Shown: positions 36,301 to 51,100 of the stretch, one piece after another
Layout of the letters: each line of letters starts with the position of its first letter
Numbering within the stretch: the first letter of the stretch is position 1
Assembly: GCF_037975245.1 (NCBI RefSeq)
Contig: NC_092575.1
Span: forward strand, 27,005,841 to 27,069,840
DNA: 64,000 nt
From: Apostichopus japonicus
Taxonomy: Eukaryota > Echinodermata > Holothuroidea > Aspidochirotida > Stichopodidae
Direction: 5' to 3'
Notes under the pieces: model-generated
Told to the model about the DNA's origin: nothing
Databases searched by the model: none
What the model saw: only the letters and a program-made list of their open reading frames with translations
Position numbers and translations under genes: made by a program

Positions 36301-39158
36301 ATATGGAATTCAGTAAGTGCTTAATCATAAAAATTTGGACTTGTTGCAATACTGCCTTTCTTCCTTTGATGTGGATTTCAAAGATATCGAACTGACGTCT
36401 GTGTTTTCTGCATTCTATCATTTATTTACACATTGGAGGTACATTTTGTACATATATATATATAAATATAAAGAAAGAATATGTATGTATATATATATGT
36501 ATATATGTAAATATATATATATGCATACGCATATACTTTCTAAAATGTTTGATGTATCTGGTGCAAACTCCCTGGTCAAGATTGATCGACTAACTTTGAA
36601 TTGATTTGTTTCAATCCGCAGGTCTGTTCACTCTGGTGAAACTTGTTGAGAAGTTACTCATTGACCACATACACAGAATCAAACCATCAACAGCCAAGTA
36701 CGTATATATTCATTTAGCGATGCTCACCAATCTCTAGTTCATCACAGCCCTATTAATCTCGCACACATTAGAGAAGCAGCCCCAACCATCATCATTAGCA
36801 TATATGGTAGGGATCTTAGGTATGAGCCACTCCACCAAGGTTGTAAGGACAATCGTGTCCCATTTGGGAGGTATCCTGGTTTGAAAGTGGTGTTAGCTGT
36901 CAGCCACTCGGCCAATATGTGCGATATGTAATTCAGAAACTTAATGTGTGAAACACCTTGAACGAGGCGACTAAGCAATTCACTGGTACCTATCAGTTTA
37001 AAATGACTTTTGAACAAGTCAGTAATTGAAGAAAAGAAAATATTTTACTCCAAAGATTATTTTAATTTTTGTCCTGTAGTAATCATAAATATCATGATGG
37101 TTTAGTGGAATTTTGTTTCTTTTTTTCTCTGCTTCTAGATCATACAGTGCTGGCTTCATCAAAGCTCTAGTCCACCCATCTTGGAAGTTACGTCAAGCGG
37201 CGAGACAAGCAGTCCGCAAGATTCTTGATGCAGACAGAGGAGAGAGTCACACTGCATTCCACCTCCTGGAAGAATTTGCAACTGTTATTAATGCTGAAAA
37301 AGTAAGTACTGACTCTCGTGGGTCAAAGGTCATTCCAGGACATTGACCTTCCCGCTTATTCATAATTCCATCTCCAACCTTTTAACTCTTGTAAATTATA
37401 CCCCTCCCCCCCAAAAAAAAAAGTCTTGAAAAATTTAAAAAAAAATTTGAGATTGTCGTTGTACTATCTTATACCTACTGTCTCAAAAGATATCATAATT
37501 TGCATAACTCAGATTTGAACAATGATATTACTCCTGGCTAATCAGTCATGTTACTAATGATACTATTTTCACTATTACTTACAGCCATTGGGGATGCACC
37601 CGACCGTTTCAGCAGAGGGAGATAAGGCTAATGATCCGATTCCTCCAAAGGTTCTAGCCTCTGCTCTCCAGTCACTTCTACCAGTGACCTATGACAGACA
37701 GAGAGAGGAAGAAATTGGCTATGACCTAGTCATCGATCACCTGTTGATAACAGCAAGTCACCCTTGCATCTGTGAGTGATTGGTTGATAAAGAAGCTTGT
37801 TATATCCCAAGAAATGTCAGTTTGAATTACTCAATTGCACTCAATTGGATACTCAAGTGCACTCAATTGGTTACTCAATTGCACTCAATTGGTTACTCAA
37901 TTGGTTACTCAATTTGGTTACTCAATTGCAAGATAGGTTTGGCTATATTATATGTCTTGTCTGGTTTTCACTCTGAACTTGTTTTTGATATTACCGATTA
38001 GTTCTACTTTGTGTCCTCCTTTCCAAAATAACAATATTTTGTAGGTTAATACATTAAAACAGCATTTTGTAGATTACCATGCAAACATGCATCAGACTGT
38101 AGATGGACTCTGGAAATATTTGTTTAAAATTCTGCCAATCAGCCGGTAACTAACTTCATCACTTGTTATCATATATCTACATCACTCATCACTTACCTGT
38201 CTTCTATACATATGCACTTAGATCTACCCTAGTCCAAGAACTGGTAACATTCTTGCACTGCGCCCCCCCGTTACCCTCTCCTACACTCCTCTTGAATCTA
38301 CCTGTCAGAAGGCTTATATACATGTGTGTTTATTAAAACGATTTTCAAACCTTGTTTGACTACCTAATTTTGCATTCTTGGTGGACTCTTTGAAGTCTGG
38401 AAGAAGCTTATTTCATTTATTACAAGCAAGAGGTTTCATATGTAGATTCAGCTCTTGGTAACTGGACATGGCTGTTGTGTATTGTATTGTTTTTGTGTTG
38501 AAAGTTGTTTTGAATTCTGAATTGTTTTAATGTCATGAAACGTTCCTCCCGTAGATTCACACAGACCGAGCCTATGGGTGGATATGACCAGGAAACTTGT
38601 CACAGATGTTCACAAGATGGTTTCTGACTCGGAGGAGAGAATCCTTGTCCTACTACTGGAAAAGAATAATGCATCTCAGGTAACTTCAAAATATGCAATA
38701 ATGGATTTATTCTCTACGGAGAGGTAACAAGGAGATATTAAGGTAATAAGATAATTATAACTCGATATTTTAAATATTTTGCGGTGAGATATTTAGACAT
38801 TATTGGGAGAAATGTATCTTCTTGAAGTTAGGAAGTGGTATTTAAATAAGTTAACATAAATATACTGATCTCTGGCCAGTGATTTTAGCTACTTTGGACA
38901 GAAATTATTGGGGATAATCTACAAGTGTTTTGAGTTCCTGTATTAAAAGTAGAGGTTTATGTATCTCTTATTTTCACAGTCTGCCCAGAATGCCATTCAA
39001 TCGCTAGCCAAATGTTGCCCCAATGAGTTTCTGCCAGCTTTAATGGAGCGAGTCAAGAAGACTCTGTTGATTCCAGACCTAGCGACAGTTACTTTAAGGG
39101 ATTACTGTATCATGAACACACCTGATGGGGAATTATACGACAAGTCCATCATAGAAGG
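27327..39158 (+). CDS. GCN1: GCN1 exons 1-18: N-terminal helical-repeat region (residues 1-782)
   Basis: Exons: 27327-27344, 27431-27539, 29023-29218, 30111-30219, 30715-30813, 30978-31181, 31695-31803, 32294-32368, 32932-33060, 33413-33565, 33797-33970, 34829-34981, 35733-35819, 36622-36697, 37139-37301, 37585-37771, 38555-38679 and 38980-39158. This region diverges most from vertebrates but keeps [34 protein letters not shown] and GSEGKL. In yeast the N-terminal part helps Gcn1 bind ribosomes. Larger introns hold a MITE (intron 2), a duplicated junction (intron 9) and simple repeats (introns 13 and 16). The other introns show only AT-rich unique sequence or possible old repeat relics. Confidence 0.93.
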
Positions 39159-42100
39159 GTAAGTGCATGGCTTCTGTTTAAAGTCATCATGTTTCTTCAT
39201 AGGATAGAACCTGTCGAAGCCCTCTACTACGCAAGTTATAATGGTGATGTACAATTGTCATAGGTTTGATTTTAACATGTCGTATGCCAGCATAGACGAG
39301 TTCGGCAGATGACAGTCCTGACCAAGAAATAATATTGTCGACCCATCGAAGACGAGGTCTGCCAGGGCCCCTACGAGTACTGGCAGGAAGACCACCAATC
39401 GCAGCACGTGCAAAGACACCCTGTCTTGCCGCATGTCCAAGCCACATGGTTTTAAGTGGCTGGTTTGTAATTTAGTGCTGGTATTATTCAAGCATATGTT
39501 GTCCACTGCCCACCATATCCATTGCTTTAACCATATACTGTATTGTTTCCTTGACAACACTATGTAGTATATGTTTTCTAGTTTATAATGCTACAATCAC
39601 CTGGTAACTTTGTAACTTAATGTATTGATGAGGATAGAAATGTTTGCAAATGATGCTAATTCTATCTGCTCTGAAAGTTTTGTAGAAAGTGACTGTTTGT
39701 TGGTGACATCTGTTTGAAAATATGTAAACAAAAATCAACTGACAATGCTGATGTGTTTTATGACATTTATTTCATTTCATCTTTGAGCACAATGTTGTCA
39801 AGTTCAGTTGGCACGGTAACAGTTGTAACAAACAGATATTTATTTTTAGTTTAGTTTTAATATGGAGAAAAATTAAAAACAAGTCAAGTGAGCTTGTCAG
39901 GCCTCTATTGTTACCTTGGACAAATAACCTTAGAACAGTACTCATAATAAACTCATAATATACTCATAATATACTCGTACTATACTCATACTATACTCGT
40001 AGTATACTCAAAATAAACTAATAATGCACTTCTGCATTATGAGTAGAAGCGTTGGAATTTTTAGGTATTATGTTTTCCAAAGACAGTCAGGTGTGCTTGC
40101 TAGTACTTGGTCAGCAGTCATAGTTCAACATAGGACCTAAGAATTCTTGCGAATTGTGTAGAGCAGAACTTCCTAAAGATGGAGGTTCATTGGAATATAA
40201 CGGCTGATTTTTCCTCCCTTTTTTTTCTTCCAGGAAGGGGCAGGAGAGTGAAAGTGTTGGTTCCATGAAGAGACAGAACAAAGCCTACTCCTACAAGGAA
40301 CAACTAATGGAGATAGAGCTGAAGAAGGTAATGGCAGTGAGAGGGAAAGAGAAGCTGGCCAGAATTAAGTCAAAATCCTTCAGAAATATGCTGCCGAAGG
40401 GAGATACTGCAGTTGTCAATGTGTCTGGTTGTCAAGGGGAAGCACTACTGTATTCAATCTCCCTATCACACCATTGGACATGAAATGTGTATCATGCTCT
40501 CACTGTGATGAAATGTTATAATTGATCATTTACATTATTATCTTAACTATCTATAAGGCATGGTGCATTAAAATATGAAATACCTTACCCAGTAAATCTA
40601 GAAAAGTCTAACAGACAAATTTATCTAATGGAAGCAAATCGTACTCCTTTTTTATTGGTAGACCAGATTTGCTCAAAGAGTTGTATGAATTGATTCATCT
40701 TTATGAAATAGCAATTCCATCATGAAGTGAGAATTTCGTGTTCCCCATTTATTCTCCTCCAATCTACCCACCTTGTTGCTTCTCTCTCCCTTCTCACATT
40801 TCCCCCCTTTCCCTTACCATTCCCATTTCCCCTGCCACCCCTCCCCCCCCAAAAAAAGGTAAGAATCGAAAAAAAAAGAGAAAATTATTCATGTAGAGCA
40901 CATTCTTTCTTTCTTTTTTTCTCTCATTCATCAACATCCTTTTCCTCCCCCACCCCCACCCCTACCTCTCTCACTCTCAGGAGCTGGAGATGAAGAAACT
41001 AAAGCAAGGAAAGAAAGTTGAGAAGAAACTCACCAAGAAACAGGAAGAGGCTATGAAAGCCCAGCTGGAAACGGAAAGTCAGATCAGAAAAAATTTGAAA
41101 AAAGTAAGACATCATTGATATTACTCTAGAACCATTCAAACACTCTCCTCTGTTGCTTTATTCGTTTGCCCTTATTTTCTAACATATTCTCTGTGTTGCT
41201 TTCTGGTCAGGTGAATGGTATATTACACATTGGGTTGGAATTTTAGCACAGTAGAACATCACTCAGATATGTTCTGCTTTTCATGCTAAGACTGGATTAT
41301 GCTGGATCCAGTAATTAGAACAAGTTTGCCCTGTCAGTATGTTCATATCTTCCCATAAGCTCACTTATTTTTGCTGAAGTGTAACCTTTCATTTGAATAT
41401 TTGTAATTCATGCAATATGAAGCATGTGTCTCTAAAATGTTTTTTTGTTGTTGACCTCATCACTAATTTGTTTCTCAATCCATAACATTCTTCAGATTTA
41501 TACTGAACTGGAGCAATCCTCCAGGCTGCTTCTCGCGAGCGTCGTAGGTAATCCATCTGCGTCAGCTCAGTACATCCCAGATCTGCTCTCGCCGCTGCTG
41601 TCACTCTTATCCTCTCCACTGGCCGCCACCGTCGTCATGACAACATATGTCCAGATAAGCACCTGTCTCTTTGATAAGGAAAAGCACATCTTAGGTGAGT
41701 TTCTATTTGTTGCATCCAGTGCAATCGTGGACCCTGGAGTCCTCCTTTAGTTTATAGTGTAAGCATGATTGATTGTGTTTGTAGGAAGGTCATATATTAC
41801 GCTGTAACGAGCATTTATAGAAGTAGCTTTCAGTTTATTCATGTTTATTTCAACTTAACTTTTATGAAGAACTCAGTCTGGTCTTAAAAGTCTGTTAATT
41901 CAAATTTGTTACGTTCTAAGTTCCCATTATGTCTCTTTTGCGGCTTTTATTATTCGCTTGAGGACACAGAGGGTCATAAACTGATTCACCCCTACTTGGT
42001 ACTTGAATATGAGTGAGATGTCTCAAAAATTATTACATAGATTCAGGGAAATAATGGATAGGCAGTCTATCCTGTTTCTCATCTGTTTATATTTCACTCT

Positions 42101-45100
42101 GGACTCTGATGGGATGGCATGATGTCATGTGACCATTCCTGACAATCTGTATTGTTGCAATTCAGTAGATCGTAAGCCTCAGTACAATACACGAATCCCA
42201 GGTAACGCAGGAAGTTATATTATTCTTTTCTGAGTTGAATATTATCATCCGTCTTTTCCTTCACAGCAAGTTGCGTTGCCTACTGTACATTCCGTCTAAT
42301 GGAACCTGCTGCAACGATCAATCCTGATTGGACCGCTCTTAGCCTGAAGGAAGCCTGCATCAAAGCTCTCGACCATATCTATCAAGGGACACACCCTTCA
42401 TCTCCCATCGCTGTAGAGAGTCTGAATTCAGAGGATAAGATGGAAGAAGGGCATCGTACTCACAGCCAAAAATACAGCGCACCAGCGTTTTCTTATCTCT
42501 TCCCATTACTCGAGAGGCTACTGAGAGGGGAAGGGAAGGTACTCAAGGAGGAGGACGAAGAGTTTGCAAGGACACTTTCCATCGTCACCGAACATGCCAG
42601 TCTTAGGAGCGACCCAGACCTGGCTGATGATGTCATCGATCTGGTGAGATTGAAAATGTCTATAAACTATGAAATCTATCAAAGATCTGGTGAGATAGAA
42701 TTGTCTATAAACTATGAAATCTATCACCGACTGGTGAGATAGAATTGTCTATAAACTATGAAATCTATCACCGACTGGTTAGATTGAATTGTCTATAAAC
42801 TATGAAATCTATCACCGACTGGTTAGATTGAATTGTCTATAAACTATGAAATCTATCATTGACTGGTGAGATAGAATTGTCTATAAACTATGAAATCTAT
42901 CATTGACTGGTGAGATAGAATTGTCTATAAACTATGAAATCTATCACCGACTGGTGAGATTGAATTGTCTATAAACTATGAAATCTATCACCGACTGGTG
43001 AGATAGAATTGTCTATAAACTATGAAATCTATCACCGACTGGTGAGATTGAATTGTCTATAAACTATGAAATCTATCACCGACTGGTTAGATTGAATTGT
43101 CTATAAACTATGAAATCTATCACCGACTGGTGAGATTGAATTGTCTATAAACTATGAAATCTATCACCGACTGGTTAGATTGAATTGTCTATAAACTATG
43201 AAATCTATCACCGACTGGTGAGATAGAATTGTCTATAAACTATGAAATCTATAACCGACTGGTGAGATTGAATTGTCTATAAACTATGAAATCTATCACC
43301 GACTGGTGAGATTGAATTGTCTATAAACTATGAAATCTATCACCGACTGGTGAGATTGAATTGTCTATAAACTATGAAATCTATCACCGACTGGTTAGAT
43401 TGAATTGTCTATAAACTATGAAATCTATCACCGACTGGTGAGATAGAATTGTCTATAAACTATGAAATCTATCACCGACTGGTGAGATTGAATTGTCTAT
43501 AAACTATGAAATCTATCACCGACTGGTGAGATTGAATTGTCTATAAACTATGAAATCTATCACCGACTGGTGAGATTGAATTGTCTATAAACTATGAAAT
43601 CTATCACCGACTGGTGAGATTGAATTGTCTATAAACTATGAAATCTATCACCGACTGGTGAGATTGAATTGTCTATAAACTATGAAATCTATCACCGACT
43701 GGTGAGATTGAATTGTCTATAAACTATGAAATCTATCACCGACTGGTGAGATAGAATTGTCTATAAACTATGAAATCTATCACCGACTGGTGAGATTGAA
43801 TTGTCTATAAACTATGAAATCTATCACCGACTGGTTAGATAGAATTGTCTATAAACTATGAAATCTATCACCGACTGGTGAGATTGAATTGTCTATAAAC
43901 TATGAAATCTATCACCGACTGGTGAGATAGAATTGTCTATAAACTATGAAATCTATCACCGACTGGTGAGATAGAATTGTCTATAAACTATGAAATCTAT
44001 CACCGACTGGTGAGATAGAATTGTCTATAAACTATGAAATCTATCACCGACTGGTTAGATTGAATTTTCTATAAACTATGAAATCTATCAACGATCTGGT
44101 GAGATAGAATTTTCTATAAACTATGAAATCTATCACCGACTGGTGAGATTGAATTGTCTATAAACTATGAAATCTATCACCGACTGGTTAGATTGAATTG
44201 TCTATAAACTATGAAATCTATCACCGACTGGTTAGATAGAATTGTCTATAAACTATGAAATCTATCACCGACTGGTTAGATTGAATTTTCTATAAACTAT
44301 GAAATCTATCACCGACTGGTGAGATTGAATTGTCTATAAACTATGAAATCTATCACCGACTGGTGAGATTGAATTGTCTATAAACTATGAAATCTATCAA
44401 CGATCTGGTGAGATAGAATTGTCTATAAACTATGAAATCTATCACCGACTGGTGAGATTGAATTGTCTATAAACTATGAAATCTATCACCGACTGGTGAG
44501 ATAGAATTGTCTATAAACTATGAAATCTATCACCGACTGGTGAGATTGAATTGTCTATAAACTATGAAATCTATCACCGACTGGTTAGATTGAATTGTCT
44601 ATAAACTATGAAATCTATCACCGACTGGTGAGATTGAATTTTCTATAAACTATGAAATCTATCACCGATTGTTGAGGTTGAATTTTCTATAAACTATGAA
44701 ATCTATCACCGACTGGTGAGATAGAATTGTCTATAAACTATGAAATTAATCACCGACTGAGAACTTGAAGAGAGCTAAGAAATGTTTGGCTAGAACAAAA
44801 TTCACACCAGTCATCTAAGGGTTGTATTTCCTTCATGCTGCAAGATGAGCAATCCAGTCTTATCCAAATCAAAAATCTTTGTGATCGTTGAATGTGTAGT
44901 GTATAGATGTTCTTAGGCTGCAACATGTCTTATTTTTTGCTAGAAGCAAAATCCTCCAAGAAACCAAGCTTACTATGAAATTGTTCAACTTGATTTTATA
45001 TGCTGTTTAGATCAGTTATTAGTCTTGTAAAATTGCTTCTTTGGATTGATGTTATAGGAACCTTTCTTGAAGTTGGTAGAGTGATGAATTCGGTATTCGT

Positions 45101-48100
45101 TCTCAAACCTGACATCATAACTGGTGCAGAGATTTCAGTTAAGAAAAAGCAACTTCAAAGTAGCTTGTGAGTTTATAATCTGTGATTATTTTTTCCCCCC
45201 ACCCGTAACAGAATGGACCTGACCTGTTACCAAGAGCAGCTATGCTGAAGTTACTGTGCAGATTGATTGGAGTATCAGGAGTCCAGGCTCAACAAGAAGC
45301 AGCTAAAACCATCCTGGCATTGTGCACCAGCGCAGGTAAATTGAAGCACAACTGACTTTACTTTAAGCTCTTAAGAATATATCTCACTGCACAGCTACTA
45401 CAGTTTCATCTAAATGAAATAAAACTGTTAGCAAACTGCTTATCCACTAAGGAGCCTGTGTAATAGACTGTGTAAAAGTAAGTTGGCCTGACGTTTCGAT
45501 CCTAGCAGGATCTTCTTCAGATCCTCACAGTTTCATCTAGTCAGAGCCATTTCTGTCTAGAATAAACCGTATTGATGGGGTAATGGGGTCACTGCGTGCA
45601 GCAGAGGTCACAAAAAGAACATCCCATTTCAGTACGTAACTATGCAAGGGGTTTCGTAGTATTAGAAATGAAATGTCAGACTTCTGCAGTTTTGCTTTAC
45701 CATTTCTCTGTATTGAAATTCACATAACCCTATAGAAGTTATCAGTTCATAATGTGGCTAGAGGGATATATACATGCATTAGAAAGTGATGGTTTAATCT
45801 TTGCACTAAGGGCGGTCAAAATGGTTGGAAGAAAAGGATTAGATAGTAATGGCTCACTCTTTAGACTAAGGGTGGTTGATATGCTTGGAGGTAAAAGGAG
45901 GTTCTCATATATGTGGTTTATGTCTGTGAACCTCGTGCATCTTTCTGTGAAAGCACTTGTCTAGTCGAGCCATTGTTCATATCAAATATTGCATTCTGTT
46001 TCACGAAACTGTATACCTATATGTTATGTTTAAGATATCTGAATTATGTTGTGATCTTCAATATTTTCATTTAAGGTGGTGAAATGGGTTGCTGTGTAGC
46101 ATCTAATGAAGAAATCTCTGTACTGTTAGATGGATTGCAAGCACCAGTCGTGGATGTCAGATCGGCAGCCCTCAAGGTGTTAAAATCATCTAATTCTGTC
46201 TCCTTTTTATCAAGTAGAACTTGTATATCTTCAAGTAGCATACATGTATTTTGTTCTCTTCTTATTCGACCATTTACAAAGATATTTGCAGTAAAGGAAA
46301 TGGAAAATTTTAATCAATTTATCAGAAACATTTTTGTTAATGCTACTAGACAAAAGTGTGCATATGGAAACAAATTAACAGAAAGGTCTTCCTGTCTTCC
46401 AAATAAGGCAAAGCATTATTTAAAAACCTGAAGAAAAGAATCTTCAAAAGCAATCTATTAAATTTCTAGATGTATTAGTTTTTACCGAGCATTCAGTTAT
46501 TTTCTTTCAATCATAATTGCTTTATCTTTATCAAGGAAATAAATATGTATTGCACAGATGGTCAAGCTTAACAGCTTGCATGCTGAAATCAAATTATACA
46601 TATTTACTATTCTCTGTAAGTTCAAGGAATTTCTCGCTACATCTAGGTCAACAGAAATTGTGCAACAGACAGGACAAAGTGTATGTAAGATTTAAGCAAG
46701 ATATGGCAAAACATTAATCACAAACCATGTTGCTGTCTATTTTTTTCCCAGGGTTTGCAAGAGCTGCTGCTGATTCTACCAACCCCCGAAACAGATCTTG
46801 AATTTGGTCTGAGGGTAGCTCAGAGACTGTTAGTGGCTAAATATGATGCTGATGAAGATGTGAAAACACTAGCCGAAGAGTAAGACACATTTCTGGTCGT
46901 CTATGTTGTACTTGTGCATTACTGTGCAGGGTTTTCAGGACTTGTCTCTCCCTTCCTTTGAAAGGATGATATACTTGTGTTCTTCTTATATCTGTTCGTG
47001 GAACTTCCATATTTTGACATAATTTGGAAAGCAGCACCCCAAAGGTTTTGATTGTAGCATGAAAATTGTCATTTGTACTTTTGGATAGTTTGGGGTCTTT
47101 TCCAAAGAATTTCTTGATGACATGATGAAGTCTGTTCATAACCTGCTCTATCTAGTCCAGTCTTAACTTAGCTTTAATCCCTTGACCTTTGTAAATATAA
47201 AATTCTCTGTTGGGAAGAAGGTTCATTGGGGTTTGTTTTAGCACTGAATGCCTTTTTTCTCTGCCTATAAAGTTGACAGTGTTGTGTCAAATAATGCCCT
47301 ATCTTTATATACACATTGTGACTATTTTGTTTAAGTTCCCGACCTTTAACCTCGCCCCTTAAACGTTACCTTCATTGTATAGGATATGGAGTGACAGCAG
47401 CTTCACCAATGACCCGGCCCTTCTGATGACCTTGATTGAGGACGTCACTCACAATGAGGAAGTGATCAGGATCTCAGGGTCCAAGGCCCTCGCGGCTCTC
47501 CTTACGGAGTACAATGATCAAGTGGACAGTATCATGCAATGTCTGTTTGGTGATTACATGGAGAAGAAGAAGGTATTTAGAGCAGCTCTTCATGTAGCTT
47601 TACACTAAGTTATACTCCTCTAGTGCTCTCTCAGTGTTAAATCACAAGATTCTAACAGTCATGGAAAGTCGGAAAAAGGCATGGAAAAATCTGGAAAAGT
47701 CATGGATGTTTCAGATTTTCATTTCCAGGCATAGAAAAGTCATGGAAAAGAGAAGAAATGTCATGGAAAATAGAATGATTTTTATCTCAATACATTACAT
47801 GTATAGAGATATTGTAACAGTAAGTGGGACTTTCTCTTCTCTTAAAAATTTTTCAGCGTCTTCAAACAAAGTTCTTTTTCTCTGGAATTTCCAGAGCAAG
47901 AATATATCATATAGACCAACAAAAGTTACTATTTTTTATTCCAGAATTGTATCTCATTCTGTGACTTTTTCACCGATTTATGTCCAAATCGGGCCAATTT
48001 GGACTGAAAACACACTTTGTCACAGCTGTTTTGCACACGCTCCAAAACTTATGTTTTATGAAAGAGAATAGAATAGAACTGTCTTTCAACAGTGGTATCG

Positions 48101-51100
48101 TCTAAGATAGGGTCCTATGTATTATATATTTTATTAAAATTTTAAACTTCCATTTGTTGTTTACAGGTAGGTATTAATAAGAATTTTACTACATGTATAT
48201 GACATTTAATGGCTTTTATTTGCTTTATTTGATGTTTAAATGATTTTTATCTCAATACATTACATGTATAGAGATATTGTAACAGTAAGTGGGACTTTCT
48301 CTTCTCTTAAAAATTTTTCAGCGTCTTCAAACAAAGTTCTTTTTCTCTGGAATTTCCAGAGCAAGAATATATCATATAGACCAACAAATGTTACTATTTT
48401 TTATTCCAGAATTGTATCTCATTCTGTGACTTTTTCACCGATTTATGTCCAAATCGGGCCAATTTGGACTGAAAACACACTTTGTCACACCTGTTTTGCA
48501 CACGCTCCAAAACTTATGTTTTATGAAAGAGAATAGAATAGAACTGTCTTTCAACAGTGGTATCGTCTAAGATAGGGTCCTATGTATTATATATTTTATT
48601 AAAATTTTAAACTTCCATTTGTTTTTTACAGGTAGGTATTAATAAGAATTTTACTACATGTATATGACATTTAATGGCTTTTATTTGCTTTATTTGATGT
48701 TTAAATGATTTTTCTTTCTTAAAACAACACTGAGCTGCCGCCCCTACTTTTAGTAAAAAGGTCCGTTTTTGATGATTAAGCCCCGCCCCCAAGTCTGTTT
48801 TGTAGCAGATTGGCTATGACTCATAACAGCTACATGTTAGATATACGAAAATGGCTACCCTCGCGAACAATTTTCTGTTCTGTAGTTAGGTACGCGAGGT
48901 GTTAGTGTATTGCATGCTAATTACATTCTGTACTGCTGAATTCTACGTAACATCCATTTAAGGATAGTACTGGTGTAGTGTTCAACCGATTAACCTAATC
49001 GGAATCGGTACGAATATTGCATAATCGGTACATAATCGGTATCGGTAAAAATTACGTGGAATACCAGTTATGTCATACCGATTATTCAAAAACATATGGA
49101 AGTTGAAAATATCAACTGATGAATTAGGTTTGTTCTTTTACTACGAAATATTAAAAAAAGGCACCCCTATACGTCTTTCACAGTGTATACTTTCATCAAA
49201 TTAGGCTGCCAGGGTCGCCGATTTTGCTTCCTTCGTGGTTATTGGCTGCATATTTCTTGGCACTGTAAGCATAGCAGCAATAGCAATTTCGCGAATTCAG
49301 GAATGTGCTGGACAGGGTAGGAAATAAGCGGGGGCAACGGACGATTCGCCCTCGCAAGTGCTAAAAAGCCCTCCTAAAGCACAATTACGAGTGCGAAAAA
49401 GAAAAATGAAATATAAAAAAATCGCCCTCTTTATATCAGGTGTCCGTGTAAAATTAATTGTGACATGCGTTTGCTTTAGCTAGGAATTGCAGTTGCATCG
49501 CGAATCGCGCAGTTTTCTCACCCCGCATCAAAATTTGAAGCAGTGCGAGAGGGTCGCGCACAATCACCGGGAACTTCCCGTGGTAAATTACGGCCTGCAG
49601 TACCAGCGAAAATAACCTAAAATCCTCACAAATCTCCGACCACATAGTAGCCTTACTTCACACTAAATCAACTGCATGGAAATCTAAACTTGACATCTGT
49701 TTATTCGCTCTAGTTGTGTCGCAAATAAAAACTAAAAATATCCACGGAAACTGCAATCTTCGACCACATGTTAGCCTAACAACCACACTAAGTCAATGGG
49801 AAATGTAGCCTAACCATCGGTTTGCAAAAAAAAAAAAAAAATTGCGTAGCTTAGTTTACAACTTTCAATTTGCTGGAAATCGGCATTTGTTTGGAAGGTA
49901 ATGTAAGTGATATGTCTTATAGAGGGAATGTTATATTTTATATTGGAGTAGTTTCTAGTTGTTATTATTTCTTTACATCAATCTGGTATTACATTTTAGA
50001 GTAATTTTAAACAAGTTACGATGGTACAATTTGCTTTTCAGTTTGATTGGCCTAAGCTTACACATTCTAATTGAACCTGAATGGAGTTGTTTCATTGTTT
50101 CATTTATTTTTCCATTTTCTCACAATGTTTATATAATAAGTTATATAGGTAACGAATAGGTATGTTTAACTTCAAGTTCGTAACATTTCTATTTGTTCAT
50201 AAACGGTATAATACTGAAAATAAGTACAAAATATTGTCGGAATGAAGGCAATATGTCATTAAAATTTACACTTTGGTAAAGATTGCAGATGGATGGTTTG
50301 TCTGAGATACTTTTTGAGATGGATATTTTGAGTAACTATTCGTAGCCCATTTCAAGCCATTAACAGGTGACATTTACGTCGAGGTGGTTAGGCCATTCGA
50401 TTAGCACAGTGCTGACTAGGTAGGATGTCATATCTCCGTATTTTGGAAATTTAAAAAAAAAAATTTCTTTCCGAGAAACTCCAGAGGTAATTTGGTACAT
50501 ACAAAATGGTACCTTAGAGCCTTGTATAACAACGAAGCAAAAGGAAACTGGGGAAAATCACAACAATAATTGTTTCTGTCAAACTTTATTGCCGATTTCG
50601 TATAAACGGGATATTTTCTCATTTTCAAATAATCGGAATCGGTACGATTATGAAAAAATAATCAGTAATCGGTATTTTCTGTTATGCATAATCGGTTGAA
50701 CACTATAATGGTGTTCAGGTAGCTTTTCAGAGCAAGGGCCATGATAAGTTTGTTTGATTGCCCTTCATGTATTTTGTATAATTACGTATACACATTCTTG
50801 TATTTCTGAAGGCTATTTACTGTAGGCCTAGTGCAATTAAAAAAATATATATATATATATATATATATATAGGCCACTAGGCCTATTAGGCTTTCAGTGA
50901 TAGCCACATTAGCATTGTACTGGTGTTCAGACAGCTTTTCCTAGGAAGGACCAGGGTAAGTTTGTTTGATGGGTACGTATAAAAGAGGAGCCGGCCATAG
51001 CATCACAACTTTGATAAGACAATAAAAATTGTATAAGGTTATGTTTTATTTATAAGGATCAAGGCCTAAGATGTATAAGGTTATAAGAAGTATGTTTAGC

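Noticed and set aside
42638-44757. CRISPR-like regular repeat array
   Set aside because: Units are directly contiguous without unique spacers and lie in an animal intron; it is a minisatellite.
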